Source: Pseudomonadota bacterium (GTDB lineage Bacteria > Pseudomonadota > Alphaproteobacteria > Rhizobiales > Xanthobacteraceae). Taken from it: a DNA stretch of 64,000 bases. The stretch spans positions 1-64,000 of the forward strand of contig JAEYAW010000027.1 of assembly GCA_023404675.1 (NCBI GenBank). Direction: 5' to 3'. A program made the position numbers and the translations under genes. Below the pieces are notes generated by a model. The model ran no database searches, was not told the origin of the DNA, and worked only from the letters and a program-made list of their open reading frames with translations. How positions within the stretch are numbered: the first letter of the stretch is position 1; every line of letters begins with the position of its first letter. Positions 8,689-16,024 of this stretch are shown piece by piece.

Positions 8689-8704
8689 TGTCGGATTCCA
8701 TACC
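8689..8704. promoter_or_regulatory. Near-match NifA upstream activator site
   Basis: TGT-N10-ACC, one mismatch from TGT-N10-ACA. It is 102 bp upstream of the candidate minus-strand -24 element at 8587. A weak plus-strand site (TAGCGC-N5-TTGCA, 8735-8750) lies only about 30 bp on the other side. Confidence 0.35.
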
Positions 8705-8784
8705 AACGGAGGAGCTGCATCACGCCTTTTAGCCTAGCGCGATTCTTGCAACGTTCGAAATATCCGACCGCGAACGAGGACAGC

Positions 8785-9189
8785 ATGGAACAGAATGCCG
8801 CCTATGCGATCTGCGCCTTCAACGACATTCCGAGCCAGCGGGCGATCGGCTTTCATCTCATGATCGTTGGCGATGACGGTGCGCACCGGCCCTGGCCGAT
8901 CGTGATCGTACGCTGGGGCAAACAGGTGTTCGGCTATCTCAACCGTTGCCCGCACCACGGCGTCAACCTCGATTGGGAACGTAACCAGTTTCTGGATGGT
9001 AACGGCACCCGCTTGCTGTGCGGCAAGCATGGTGCGACCTTCGAGCTTGGCACCGGTCATTGCGTGGGTGGGCCGTGCAAGGGCGAGAGCCTGACGCCGA
9101 TTGCGCTCGCCGTGCTCGACGGCGATATTTGCGTTACCGGCGTGACGCTGGTCGAGGATGACGCGACGGCCTGCGAAGAAGAGGTCTGA
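8785..9189 (+). CDS. Rieske-type [2Fe-2S] protein, first copy
   Basis: This 134-residue single-domain Rieske ferredoxin has its cluster ligands in C55-P-H57 (NRCPHHG) and C79-G-K-H82 (LCGKHGATF), followed by GPCKGESLTPIAL as in soluble Rieske proteins. It has no membrane anchor, so it is cytoplasmic. The ATG at 8785 follows GAGGAC; the longer open frame upstream covers the divergent promoter region and is not used. It is a paralogue of the protein at 19803. An electron-transfer role linked to nitrogen fixation is likely from context, but the partner is unknown. It converges on the next gene through a shared hairpin. Confidence 0.9.
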   Translation: MEQNAAYAICAFNDIPSQRAIGFHLMIVGDDGAHRPWPIVIVRWGKQVFGYLNRCPHHGVNLDWERNQFLDGNGTRLLCGKHGATFELGTGHCVGGPCKGESLTPIALAVLDGDICVTGVTLVEDDATACEEEV

Positions 9190-9206
9190 CGCCGGCGCGT
9201 CAGACC
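9183..9206. terminator. Bidirectional hairpin between convergent genes
   Basis: A perfect 10-bp stem (GGTCTGACGC / GCGTCAGACC) with a CGGC loop overlaps both stop codons. It probably ends transcription from both sides; T-runs are weak. Confidence 0.7.
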
Positions 9207-9790
9207 GGACGGTTCTCGTTGCGATTTTTCATCGGCTCCATCTTCGCGACGCCGTCTTCGTAAGAGATCTCGGTATAGGAGCCGTCGAGATCCCTTGCAG
9301 CGTCGAGTAGATAGTCGAGCTTGCCGGCAGTATCGAGCTTCTTGATGTCGTTCTTGTCGACGCCGGCAAGGTCCATCATCTCCTTCCACACCGTCGATTC
9401 GTCGCATGGCAAGATGCGGAACTCGATGTCGCCGATTCTGGTGCGGTATTTCGCCAGGAAGTCGATATTGTTGCAAAACATGAAGTAGCTGCCTTTCGGG
9501 CTCAGTGCGCCGTCCAGCACTTTGGCGACATCGGCGAGATAAGCGTAGGAATGGAGATAGCCGGCGAGCACCGGAATGGTCTCCTCTCCCTCCTGCGCCA
9601 CGGTCAGCACCTGCTCGATCGAATAATCTGGCGGACGCTTCTCGTCGGCAACCTGGGCCTGGAATTTCAGGGCGATGTCGCCGCGGAAGCCGAAGCGGCC
9701 CGGCTTGGTGGTGTCGCCCTTCAGCACCGCGTTCAGCAGCCGTCCCTCCTTGTCCAGGCGGCCAAGGGCGGTGTTGTCGATCGACGTCAT
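9200..9790 (-). CDS. Hypothetical protein of the nif island, NifA-regulated by position
   Basis: A 196-residue soluble protein beginning MTSIDNTALGRLDKEGRLLN. I do not recognise a family. It has a mixed alpha/beta composition, an N-terminal segment with phage- or enzyme-like GRFGFRGDIALKF, a central YFMFCNNIDFLAKYRTR block and an acidic helical C-terminal part. The ATG at 9790 is preceded by GAGGAGAGAATC, a strong ribosome site; the longer open frame is not real. Upstream lies a good sigma-54 promoter (9855-9870, minus) and, 111 bp further, a perfect NifA site shared with the iscA-nifS operon. A nitrogen-fixation accessory role is inferred from this. Confidence 0.8.
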   Translation of the reverse strand: MTSIDNTALGRLDKEGRLLNAVLKGDTTKPGRFGFRGDIALKFQAQVADEKRPPDYSIEQVLTVAQEGEETIPVLAGYLHSYAYLADVAKVLDGALSPKGSYFMFCNNIDFLAKYRTRIGDIEFRILPCDESTVWKEMMDLAGVDKNDIKKLDTAGKLDYLLDAARDLDGSYTEISYEDGVAKMEPMKNRNENRPV

Positions 9791-9854
9791 GATTCTCTCC
9801 TCGTCTTGAGCGCTGCGCGGCCGTCGGCCAACGCGAAGGTTTCGATGGCCCTTA

Positions 9855-9870
9855 TGCAAGGAGTTTGCCG
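9855..9870 (-). promoter_or_regulatory. Sigma-54 promoter of the 9790 minus gene
   Basis: On the minus strand the site reads CGGCAA-N5-TTGCA, with the required 10 bp between GG and GC. Its start point would lie about 50 bases upstream of the ATG at 9790. It shares the activator site at 9981 with the plus-strand promoter at 10060. Confidence 0.7.
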
Positions 9871-9980
9871 TCCGCCCGCGCACGCGCCGGAAGGGTGAAT
9901 GCAGCAGGAATCCGGTGCGATCTGTGCGATATCCGGCATCGCGATGCCATTTCGTTTGTCCCGGCGCCGCCAAGGCCGCA

Positions 9981-9996
9981 TGTCGCGAATCCGACA
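9981..9996. promoter_or_regulatory. NifA upstream activator site, shared
   Basis: A perfect TGT-N10-ACA (TGTCGCGAATCCGACA), 64 bp upstream of the plus-strand -24 element and 111 bp upstream of the minus-strand -24 element. The 323-bp gap 9791-10113 holds this site and the two promoters and no gene. Confidence 0.85.
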
Positions 9997-10059
9997 AGCG
10001 TCGCAAAGGCAACAGCCACATCGATCGCGAAACCGCAGCAGTTTCAGGCCTATGCGCTC

Positions 10060-10075
10060 TGGCACGGGACTTGCG
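10060..10075 (+). promoter_or_regulatory. Sigma-54 promoter of the iscA-nifS operon
   Basis: TGGCAC-GGGAC-TTGCG, a full consensus -24/-12 pair, placed about 40 bp upstream of the ATG at 10114. Confidence 0.92.
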
Positions 10076-10113
10076 ATCTTCCTTGCTACGGACCCAGACA
10101 GCGAGGGTGAGCG

Positions 10114-10434
10114 ATGATCAATTTGACGGACAGCGCGGTGAATGCGGTGAAGACCGCGATCTCCTCGGCGGCGCAGCCGGCGAGCGGCTTGCGCATCATG
10201 GTCGAGACCGGCGGCTGCGCCGGGTTCAAATACATGATGGGCCTCGCTGAGGAGGCCAAGCCCGACGATACCGTGATCGAGCGCGGCGGCGTGAAGGTGT
10301 TCGTCGACAATGCGAGCCACGAACATCTCAACGGCACCACCATCGACTTCGTGGTCGCGCTGGAGGGGTCCGGCTTCACCTTCGACAATCCCAACGCGAA
10401 GTCGAGCTGCTCCTGCGGCAAGTCGTTCAGCTGA
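10114..10434 (+). CDS. iscA: HesB/IscA-type Fe-S carrier, nif-linked copy 1
   Basis: This 106-residue A-type carrier delivers or scaffolds Fe-S clusters. All three ligand cysteines are present: C35 in ETGGCAGFKY and C99/C101 in the terminal CSCGKSFS. It leads the operon iscA-nfu-nifS-nifT-SIR2-like, so it probably works with the NifS desulfurase in making clusters for nitrogenase. Transcription should start from the consensus sigma-54 promoter at 10060 under NifA. A second, altered copy lies at 15173. Confidence 0.93.
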   Translation: MINLTDSAVNAVKTAISSAAQPASGLRIMVETGGCAGFKYMMGLAEEAKPDDTVIERGGVKVFVDNASHEHLNGTTIDFVVALEGSGFTFDNPNAKSSCSCGKSFS

Positions 10435-10476
10435 GTCGCATCCCTCCGACCCGATCCGCCAGAAAGGGAATCTGAA

Positions 10477-10770
10477 ATGCTCGTCGAATCCGAACATCTC
10501 AAACAGGCGACGACCGCCGAACCCGGCGATCGTGAGCGCATCATCCGCGCCGTGCTCGACGAGATCAGGCCCAATCTCAAGCGTGACGGCGGCGATTGCG
10601 AGCTGCTCGAAATCGACGGCAACAAGATCATGGTCAGGCTCACCGGGGCCTGCGTGTTCTGCAAGCTCGCCAGCGCGACGCTGGAGGGCATCCAGGCCCG
10701 ACTGATAGAGCGGCTCGGCGAATTCGTTCGCCTCATCCCCGTTGCCGGAGCGGCCAAGCCCCGTCACTGA
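10477..10770 (+). CDS. Stand-alone NifU C-terminal (Nfu) domain protein
   Basis: A 97-residue protein corresponding only to the C-terminal Nfu domain of NifU, with the cluster-binding CxxC as C59-VF-C62 and the preceding RDGGDCELLEI signature. The IscU-like and central [2Fe-2S] domains of full NifU are absent, as in several alphaproteobacterial nif clusters. It probably receives or holds [4Fe-4S] clusters made with the adjacent NifS. AAAGGGAA precedes the ATG. It sits between iscA and nifS with short gaps. Confidence 0.92.
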   Translation: MLVESEHLKQATTAEPGDRERIIRAVLDEIRPNLKRDGGDCELLEIDGNKIMVRLTGACVFCKLASATLEGIQARLIERLGEFVRLIPVAGAAKPRH

Positions 10771-10797
10771 ACAGCCCCCGAGACTGAGAGGGATTCC

Positions 10798-11994
10798 GTG
10801 CGGCCGATCTACCTCGACAACAACGCGACGACCCGCACGGATCCGTCCGTCGTCGCGGCGATGCTGCCGTTCTTCTCCGATCAGTTTGGCAACGCGTCCT
10901 CGGCGCACGCTTTCGGCAGCGAGGTCGCCCAGGCGGTGAGGGACGCGCGGCGCAGCGTGCAAGGCCTGTTAGGGGCGGCGTTCGATCATGAGATCGTCTT
11001 CACCTCCGGCGGCACGGAATCCGACAATGCCGCGATCCTGTCGGCGCTCGCTGTGCAGGAGGGGCGCGACGAGATCGTCACCACCGCGGTCGAGCATCCC
11101 GCCGTGCTGTCACTGGTCGAGGATCTCGGCCGTCGGGGCATCAAGAGCCATCTCGTCCCCGTGGACCGGCGCGGCCGGCTTGACATCGAGGCCTACAGGC
11201 GCGCGCTCGGCCCGCGCACGGCGATCGCCTCCGTGATGTGGGCGAACAACGAGACGGGCACGGTCTTCCCGGTCGAATTCCTGGCGAAGATGGCCCGTTC
11301 GGCCGGCGCGCTGTTTCACACCGATGCGGTGCAGGCGGTCGGACGGATTCCGATCGATCTGAGCACCACCGAGATCGACATGCTCTCACTCTCCGGCCAC
11401 AAGCTGCACGGTCCCAAGGGGGTTGGCGCGCTCTACGTGCGCAAGGGAACGAAATTCACGCCGCTGATCCTGGGCGGACCGCAGGAACGCCGCCGCCGCG
11501 CCGGCACCGAACACGTGCCTGGCATCGTCGGTCTTGGCAAGGCGGCCGAGCTTGCGGCAATGCAATTGGCGCAGGAACGCACTGGAATGGCTGCGCTGCG
11601 CGACCGGATGGAGCAGGGGATTTTGCCGCTCGGCCACTGCATGGTGCTGGGCGACGTCAAGAGCCGGCTGCCGAATACGTCGAACATCGCCTTCGCGCAT
11701 GTCGAGGGCGAGGCGATCATCCACCATCTGAACCGCGCCGGCATCGCCGCCTCGCTGGGATCGGCCTGCGCCTCCGGATCGATGGAGCCGTCGCACGTGC
11801 TGCGTGCGATGAACGTACCGTCCGGATCGTTGCGCGGCGCGATCCGTTTCTCGCTGTCCCGCGAAACCACGGCCGACGAGATCGACCGCGTCCTGCACGT
11901 GCTGCCGGATATTCTATCGCAACTGAGAGCATTGTCTCCTTCGTGGCAAGAGCGCGCGAGCGACACCTCTCTTACCGAGGAGCTCAGCTCATGA
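10798..11994 (+). CDS. nifS: Cysteine desulfurase NifS
   Basis: This PLP enzyme releases sulfur from cysteine for Fe-S cluster synthesis. The 398 residues are normal for the family. The PLP lysine is K202 in SGHKLHGPKG and the persulfide cysteine is C324 in GSACASGSMEPSHV. The start is GTG at 10798 with GAGAGGG upstream; the protein begins MRPIYLDNNATTR, as expected. The stop overlaps the nifT start (ATGA), so translation is coupled. The group I loop around the active cysteine fits the NifS/IscS type. Confidence 0.97.
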   Translation: MRPIYLDNNATTRTDPSVVAAMLPFFSDQFGNASSAHAFGSEVAQAVRDARRSVQGLLGAAFDHEIVFTSGGTESDNAAILSALAVQEGRDEIVTTAVEHPAVLSLVEDLGRRGIKSHLVPVDRRGRLDIEAYRRALGPRTAIASVMWANNETGTVFPVEFLAKMARSAGALFHTDAVQAVGRIPIDLSTTEIDMLSLSGHKLHGPKGVGALYVRKGTKFTPLILGGPQERRRRAGTEHVPGIVGLGKAAELAAMQLAQERTGMAALRDRMEQGILPLGHCMVLGDVKSRLPNTSNIAFAHVEGEAIIHHLNRAGIAASLGSACASGSMEPSHVLRAMNVPSGSLRGAIRFSLSRETTADEIDRVLHVLPDILSQLRALSPSWQERASDTSLTEELSS

Positions 11995-12212
11995 AAGTCA
12001 TGATTCGCCGTTCGCCGGAGACCGGACTGTCGATTTACGTTCCGAAGAAGGATCTCGAAGAGCCGATCGTTGACTCCGAGCACGCGACGCTGTGGGGCGG
12101 CTGGATCAAGATCGCCAATGGCTGGGTGCTCGACCTGCCGCAGATGGCCGCCGATACCAATCTGCCGATCACCATCAACGCCAAGAAGCGCGGCGGCGAG
12201 GGAGACGAGTGA
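11991..12212 (+). CDS. nifT: NifT/FixU family protein
   Basis: A 73-residue protein beginning MKVMIRRSPETGLSIYVPKK, the signature of NifT (FixU). Its role is unclear; mutants in other diazotrophs usually have little phenotype. The conserved GGWIKIANGWVLDLP segment is intact. The start overlaps the nifS stop by 4 bp and its stop overlaps the next start, so all three are translationally coupled. Confidence 0.95.
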   Translation: MKVMIRRSPETGLSIYVPKKDLEEPIVDSEHATLWGGWIKIANGWVLDLPQMAADTNLPITINAKKRGGEGDE

Positions 12213-13078
12213 TGAACGCCCCGGTTCCACAGATCGACTTCGCCAATCCTGCTGATGCGGAAGCTATCCTCCGCGATGTCATCGCGCGGCTGCGCGGCGG
12301 CGACGTCGTTCCCTATCTCGGGCCCGGCGTCGTCGAACTCGCCGCACCTTCTGTGCCGATGAACCCGGAGGCGCTGGCGGCTTATTTCGGCACAAAGGTC
12401 GCATTGCCGCGCCGTGCCCGCGGCAATGCCTGGGCTTCTGCGCAGCACATCGAAAGCACCAGGCACCGAGCCACCGTAACGGCGCTGATGGCGGATGCGT
12501 TTGCCAGTCCGGTGGCACCGACGGCGCTGCATCGCCATCTCGCCGCCATGCCGCTGCCGCTGATCGTCGACAGCTGGTACGACGGCGCGATGCGGAGCGC
12601 GCTTGCTGGGCGCGGCGACTGGGGCGAGATCCAGGGTATCACCCGCGCCGGCATCGGCGAGGACCGCTGGTACCGGTTCTACGATGCCGCGGGTCAGGAG
12701 GTCGACCGCGCAAAGGCCGGGACCTGGACCACGATCCTGTACAAGCCTCACGGCAGCGTCGCGCCGGCCAAGAACTTCCTGATTTCGGACGCCGACTATG
12801 TCGAAGTGCTGACCGAGATCGATATCCAGACGCCGATTCCCGACGAGGTGAAGATGCGGCGCACCGGCCGCAGCTTTCTGTTCCTCGGCTGCCGTTTCAA
12901 CGACCAGCTCCTGCGAACCTACGCGCGACAGCTGTCGAAGCGTTCGGCGGACACGCATTACGCCTTGGTCGAGCCCGACGCGCTGTCGAAGAACGAGCTG
13001 CGTTTCCTGGTAAGCCAGGGTCTGACCCCGCTCGCTATTCCACTCCCGCGCGCGATCGAGATCGTGCTGGCGGGCTGA
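12212..13078 (+). CDS. SIR2-like domain protein in the nif operon
   Basis: A 288-residue protein with features of SIR2_2-type domains: an N-terminal loop VPYLGPGVVE (about residues 33-42), ILYKPHGSV with the candidate catalytic histidine H180, the SDADYVEVL block (192-200) and FLFLGCRFNDQLLR (223-235). The usual TNYD stretch with the NAD-contacting asparagine reads SWYD here (about 121-124), so ordinary deacylase or NADase activity is doubtful. No membrane segment. It is translationally coupled to nifT. SIR2-like proteins are better known from defence systems; position here suggests a nif-linked or NAD-sensing role, which is inference. Confidence 0.8.
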   Translation: MNAPVPQIDFANPADAEAILRDVIARLRGGDVVPYLGPGVVELAAPSVPMNPEALAAYFGTKVALPRRARGNAWASAQHIESTRHRATVTALMADAFASPVAPTALHRHLAAMPLPLIVDSWYDGAMRSALAGRGDWGEIQGITRAGIGEDRWYRFYDAAGQEVDRAKAGTWTTILYKPHGSVAPAKNFLISDADYVEVLTEIDIQTPIPDEVKMRRTGRSFLFLGCRFNDQLLRTYARQLSKRSADTHYALVEPDALSKNELRFLVSQGLTPLAIPLPRAIEIVLAG

Positions 13079-13174
13079 CCTCTATCGAGTTTGTCGACCT
13101 GATATCTCCGTGCGAACCGGTCTTCGCGCGGAGATCCGTTGCGCGTCGGTGCAGCCTGTCGACGATGTCGCCTC

Positions 13175-13190
13175 TGTCACCTTTCCAACA
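13175..13190. promoter_or_regulatory. NifA upstream activator site of nifB
   Basis: A perfect TGT-N10-ACA, 77 bp upstream of the nifB -24 element. Confidence 0.85.
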
Positions 13191-13266
13191 TGCGTTGGCA
13201 ATACGACATTCTCCGGCTCGTGCGCTAACTCCTTGAAGAAAGGCGGGAAAGTCGCGTGCGCGATGA

Positions 13267-13282
13267 TGGCATGCGGGTTGCT
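13267..13282 (+). promoter_or_regulatory. Sigma-54 promoter of the nifB operon
   Basis: TGGCAT-GCGGG-TTGCT, a near-perfect -24/-12 pair. The predicted start point is about 70 bases before the nifB ATG. Confidence 0.92.
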
Positions 13283-13361
13283 AATATCTTTCTAGAACCA
13301 CTCTTAGGACGCTTCTCGAAACCCGCAAAATCTGTTCGGCCTTGCAAGGAGAACTGGGCAC

Positions 13362-14924
13362 ATGGACGTATCAGCGCAACGCGACGTCAGCAGCAACGGT
13401 CACGTCGCCGAAGTCGGCGAGATCATGCAGGCCATCGCCGAACACAAAGGCTGCGGCACTACCGGCGGCAGCGGCAAGGCAAGTTGCGGATCGCAGGCAG
13501 GGCAAGGCGACCTGCCGACCGAGATCTGGGAGAAGGTGAAGAACCATCCCTGCTACAGCGAAGAAGCGCATCATCACTATGCGCGCATGCATGTCGCGGT
13601 CGCGCCAGCCTGCAACATCCAGTGCAACTACTGCAATCGCAAGTACGATTGCGCCAATGAATCGCGTCCCGGCGTGGTCAGCGAGAAGCTGACGCCCGAG
13701 CAGGCCGCCAAGAAGGTGCTGGCCGTCGCCTCCACGATCCCGCAGATGACCGTGCTTGGCATCGCCGGCCCCGGCGATCCGCTGGCCAATCCGGAAAAAA
13801 CCTTCAAGACCTTCGAGCTGATCAGCCAGACCGCACCGGATATCAAGCTCTGCCTGTCGACCAACGGGCTTACGCTGCCCGACCATGTCGACGCCATCGC
13901 GCGGTTCAACGTCGATCACGTCACCATCACCATCAACATGGTCGATCCCGAGATCGGCGCGAAGATCTATCCGTGGATCTTCTACAAGCACAAACGCTAC
14001 ACCGGCTACGAGGCCGCCAAGATTCTCACGGACCGGCAGCTTCAGGGCCTCGAGATGCTCACCGAGCGCGGCATCCTCTGCAAGATCAACTCGGTGATGA
14101 TCCCCGGGATCAACGACCAGCACCTGGTCGAGGTCAACAGGGCCGTGAAATCGCGCGGCGCCTTCCTGCACAACATCATGCCGCTGATCTCTTCGCCGGA
14201 GCATGGCACCGTGTTCGGCCTGAACGGCCAGCGCGGTCCGAGCGCGCAGGAGCTGAAAGCTCTGCAAGACTCCTGCGAAGGTGAGATGAACATGATGCGG
14301 CACTGCCGCCAGTGCCGCGCTGATGCCGTCGGCCTGCTCGGCGAGGACCGCAGCGCCGAGTTCACCACCGAGAAGATCATGGCGATGGAGGTGAAGTACG
14401 ACGCCGACACCCGCAAGGCGTATCAGGCCAAGGTCGAGGAGGAGCGCGTCGCCAAGGTCGCGGCCAAGCAGGAGGAGCTTGCCGAGCTTGCCGGCGCCTC
14501 CAGCGACATCAAGGTGCTGGCCGCGGTCGCGACCAAAGGCTCCGGCCTGATCAACGAGCACTTCGGCCACGCCAAGGAATTCCAGGTCTACGAGCTCTCC
14601 ACGTCCGGTGCGAAGTTCGTCGGCCATCGCCGCGTCGACCTCTATTGCCAAGGCGGTTACGGCGAGGAGGACAGCCTTGAGACGATCATCCGCGCGATCA
14701 ACGACTGCCATGCGGTCTTCGTGGCCAAGATCGGCGGTTGCCCGAAGGCCGATCTGGTCAAGGCCGGCATCGAACCGGTCGATCAATACGCCCATGAGTT
14801 CATCGAGAAGTCGGCGATTGCCTGGTTCAAGGCCTATCTCGACAAGGTCAACAGCGGCGAGATCGAGCACGTGGAACGCGGCGATGCCGCCATCCGCCAG
14901 GGCGCGCTGATCTCGGCGGCTTGA
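13362..14924 (+). CDS. nifB: FeMo-co biosynthesis radical SAM protein NifB
   Basis: NifB fuses two [4Fe-4S] clusters with a carbide from SAM to make NifB-co, the FeMo-co core. The SAM-cluster motif is C84-x3-C88-x2-C91 (ACNIQCNYCNRKYDC). The radical SAM domain spans about residues 75-330, including the CRQCRADAVG cysteine motif. A C-terminal NifX-like domain from about 380 carries NEHFGHAKEF. An N-terminal extension of about 60 residues has extra cysteines (GCGTT, SCGSQ). The ATG at 13362 follows AAGGAGAACTGG. It is the first gene of a long NifA-controlled run that reaches the truncated haemoglobin at 20885. Confidence 0.98.
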   Translation: MDVSAQRDVSSNGHVAEVGEIMQAIAEHKGCGTTGGSGKASCGSQAGQGDLPTEIWEKVKNHPCYSEEAHHHYARMHVAVAPACNIQCNYCNRKYDCANESRPGVVSEKLTPEQAAKKVLAVASTIPQMTVLGIAGPGDPLANPEKTFKTFELISQTAPDIKLCLSTNGLTLPDHVDAIARFNVDHVTITINMVDPEIGAKIYPWIFYKHKRYTGYEAAKILTDRQLQGLEMLTERGILCKINSVMIPGINDQHLVEVNRAVKSRGAFLHNIMPLISSPEHGTVFGLNGQRGPSAQELKALQDSCEGEMNMMRHCRQCRADAVGLLGEDRSAEFTTEKIMAMEVKYDADTRKAYQAKVEEERVAKVAAKQEELAELAGASSDIKVLAAVATKGSGLINEHFGHAKEFQVYELSTSGAKFVGHRRVDLYCQGGYGEEDSLETIIRAINDCHAVFVAKIGGCPKADLVKAGIEPVDQYAHEFIEKSAIAWFKAYLDKVNSGEIEHVERGDAAIRQGALISAA

Positions 14925-14934
14925 GGAGGGACCG

Positions 14935-15159
14935 ATGCCGTTCAAGATCATCGCCTCGCAGTGCACGAGCTGTTCGGCCTGCGAGCCGGAATGCCCGAAC
15001 GTCGCCATCTCCGAGAAAAACGGCACGTTCGTGATTGATCCGAAGAAGTGTACCGAGTGCCTCGGCTATTTCGACGAGCCGCAATGCGTGGCGGTTTGCC
15101 CGGTCGACAACACCTGCGTCGTCGATACGTCGCTGCCGCGCTATCAGGCGCCTGCTTGA
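14935..15159 (+). CDS. fdxN: Ferredoxin FdxN, 2[4Fe-4S]
   Basis: A 74-residue ferredoxin encoded directly after nifB, as frxA/fdxN in Bradyrhizobium and Rhizobium. Ligands are C10, C13, C16 and C20 (CTSCSACEPECP), and C39, C42, C51 and C55 with the long loop CTECLGYFDEPQCVAVCP typical of the FdxN class. It probably supplies electrons to NifB. GAGGAGGGACC precedes the ATG and the gap to nifB is 10 bp. Confidence 0.95.
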   Translation: MPFKIIASQCTSCSACEPECPNVAISEKNGTFVIDPKKCTECLGYFDEPQCVAVCPVDNTCVVDTSLPRYQAPA

Positions 15160-15172
15160 GGAGGGAAAAGAG

Positions 15173-15481
15173 ATGAACTTCACCATCACACCGGCGGCGC
15201 AGAAGTTCATGCGCATGATGCTCCGCGTTGATGGCGGCGCGGGCAGTGGCTTCCGTCTCGCGGTCAGTCCGGGCGGCTGCTCGGGTCTTGCGGCTGACAT
15301 CAGCGTGCGCACCGAGCCGCAGGCCGGCGACGCTGTCGTCGAGCGCGACGGCGTCAAGCTGTTCCTGCCGGCGGAGAGCCGGCTGCTGCTCGACGGTGTG
15401 ACCATCGATTTCGCGGATACGGCGACCCAGACCGGGCTCGTGTTCCACGATCCGAAACAGGTCTCCTGCGGACATCACTGA
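15173..15481 (+). CDS. HesB/IscA-like protein, nif-linked copy 2 with an incomplete cysteine set
   Basis: A 102-residue A-type carrier homologue found after nifB-fdxN. The central ligand C36 (SPGGCSGLAAD) is present, but the C-terminal Cys-x-Cys-Gly motif reads VSCGHH, so the first of the paired cysteines is replaced by valine and two histidines follow the remaining one. It may bind iron or a cluster differently from the copy at 10114. GAGGAGGGAAAAG precedes the ATG; the longer open frame upstream lies inside fdxN and is not used. Confidence 0.9.
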   Translation: MNFTITPAAQKFMRMMLRVDGGAGSGFRLAVSPGGCSGLAADISVRTEPQAGDAVVERDGVKLFLPAESRLLLDGVTIDFADTATQTGLVFHDPKQVSCGHH

Positions 15482-15490
15482 ACAGGCGAG

Positions 15491-16024
15491 ATGATGCCCG
15501 ACACATTCGTCAACCCGCAGGTCGAGATCAACGAGGCGCTGGTCACCAGCGCTTTGCTCGGCCGCGGGCTGCCGAGGGAGGCAGAATATCATCTGTGGGA
15601 AGCGGGGCTCTCCTATCACCTGGACGACATCGCGGAACGTCACCTGCGCGAGGCCGAGGCGCTCGCTCCCGGTCATGCTGCCGTGCTCATCGGCCTCTAT
15701 CGCTTCTATTTCTACAAGGGGCGTCTCGCCGATGCGCGCGATATCGCCAGGCGCTGCCTCGCGAAGGCTGCGCAGGAGAACGATCTTCACGCCGACTGGC
15801 GCCAGGTGCGAACGAGCGACGCCGAGTTCGGCCGCTATGAAAACATCCTCGCGCGCTTCTTCCTGTTCTCGTTGAAGGGCTACGCCTATTTGCAGATGCG
15901 CCTCGGCGAGACCGACGAGGGGCGGCTCGCAGTCGAAAAGCTGCTGGAGCTCGATCCCTCAGACAAGATCGGCGCCAGGGTGTTGCTGGATGTGCTCGAG
16001 CGCATGGGGCAGGACGATGACTGA
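15491..16024 (+). CDS. TPR-like nif accessory protein, copy 1
   Basis: A 177-residue, mostly helical protein with two or three TPR-like helix pairs (for example ERHLREAEALAPGHAAVLIG and GYAYLQMRLGETDEGRLAVE). It has no signal peptide. It is clearly related to the minus-strand protein ending at 22297: both share a YKGRL/YRGRL segment, a DWR block, an LKxxA block and LDP at the same relative places. The specific function is not known; a scaffold or chaperone role in nitrogenase assembly is inferred from position. An ATG three bases later is an alternative start. Its stop overlaps the next gene by 8 bp. Confidence 0.85.
   Translation: MMPDTFVNPQVEINEALVTSALLGRGLPREAEYHLWEAGLSYHLDDIAERHLREAEALAPGHAAVLIGLYRFYFYKGRLADARDIARRCLAKAAQENDLHADWRQVRTSDAEFGRYENILARFFLFSLKGYAYLQMRLGETDEGRLAVEKLLELDPSDKIGARVLLDVLERMGQDDD

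Noticed and set aside
13371..15026. A 551-codon minus-strand frame across nifB
   Set aside because: NifB is certain on the plus strand; the antisense frame is an effect of high GC at third positions.
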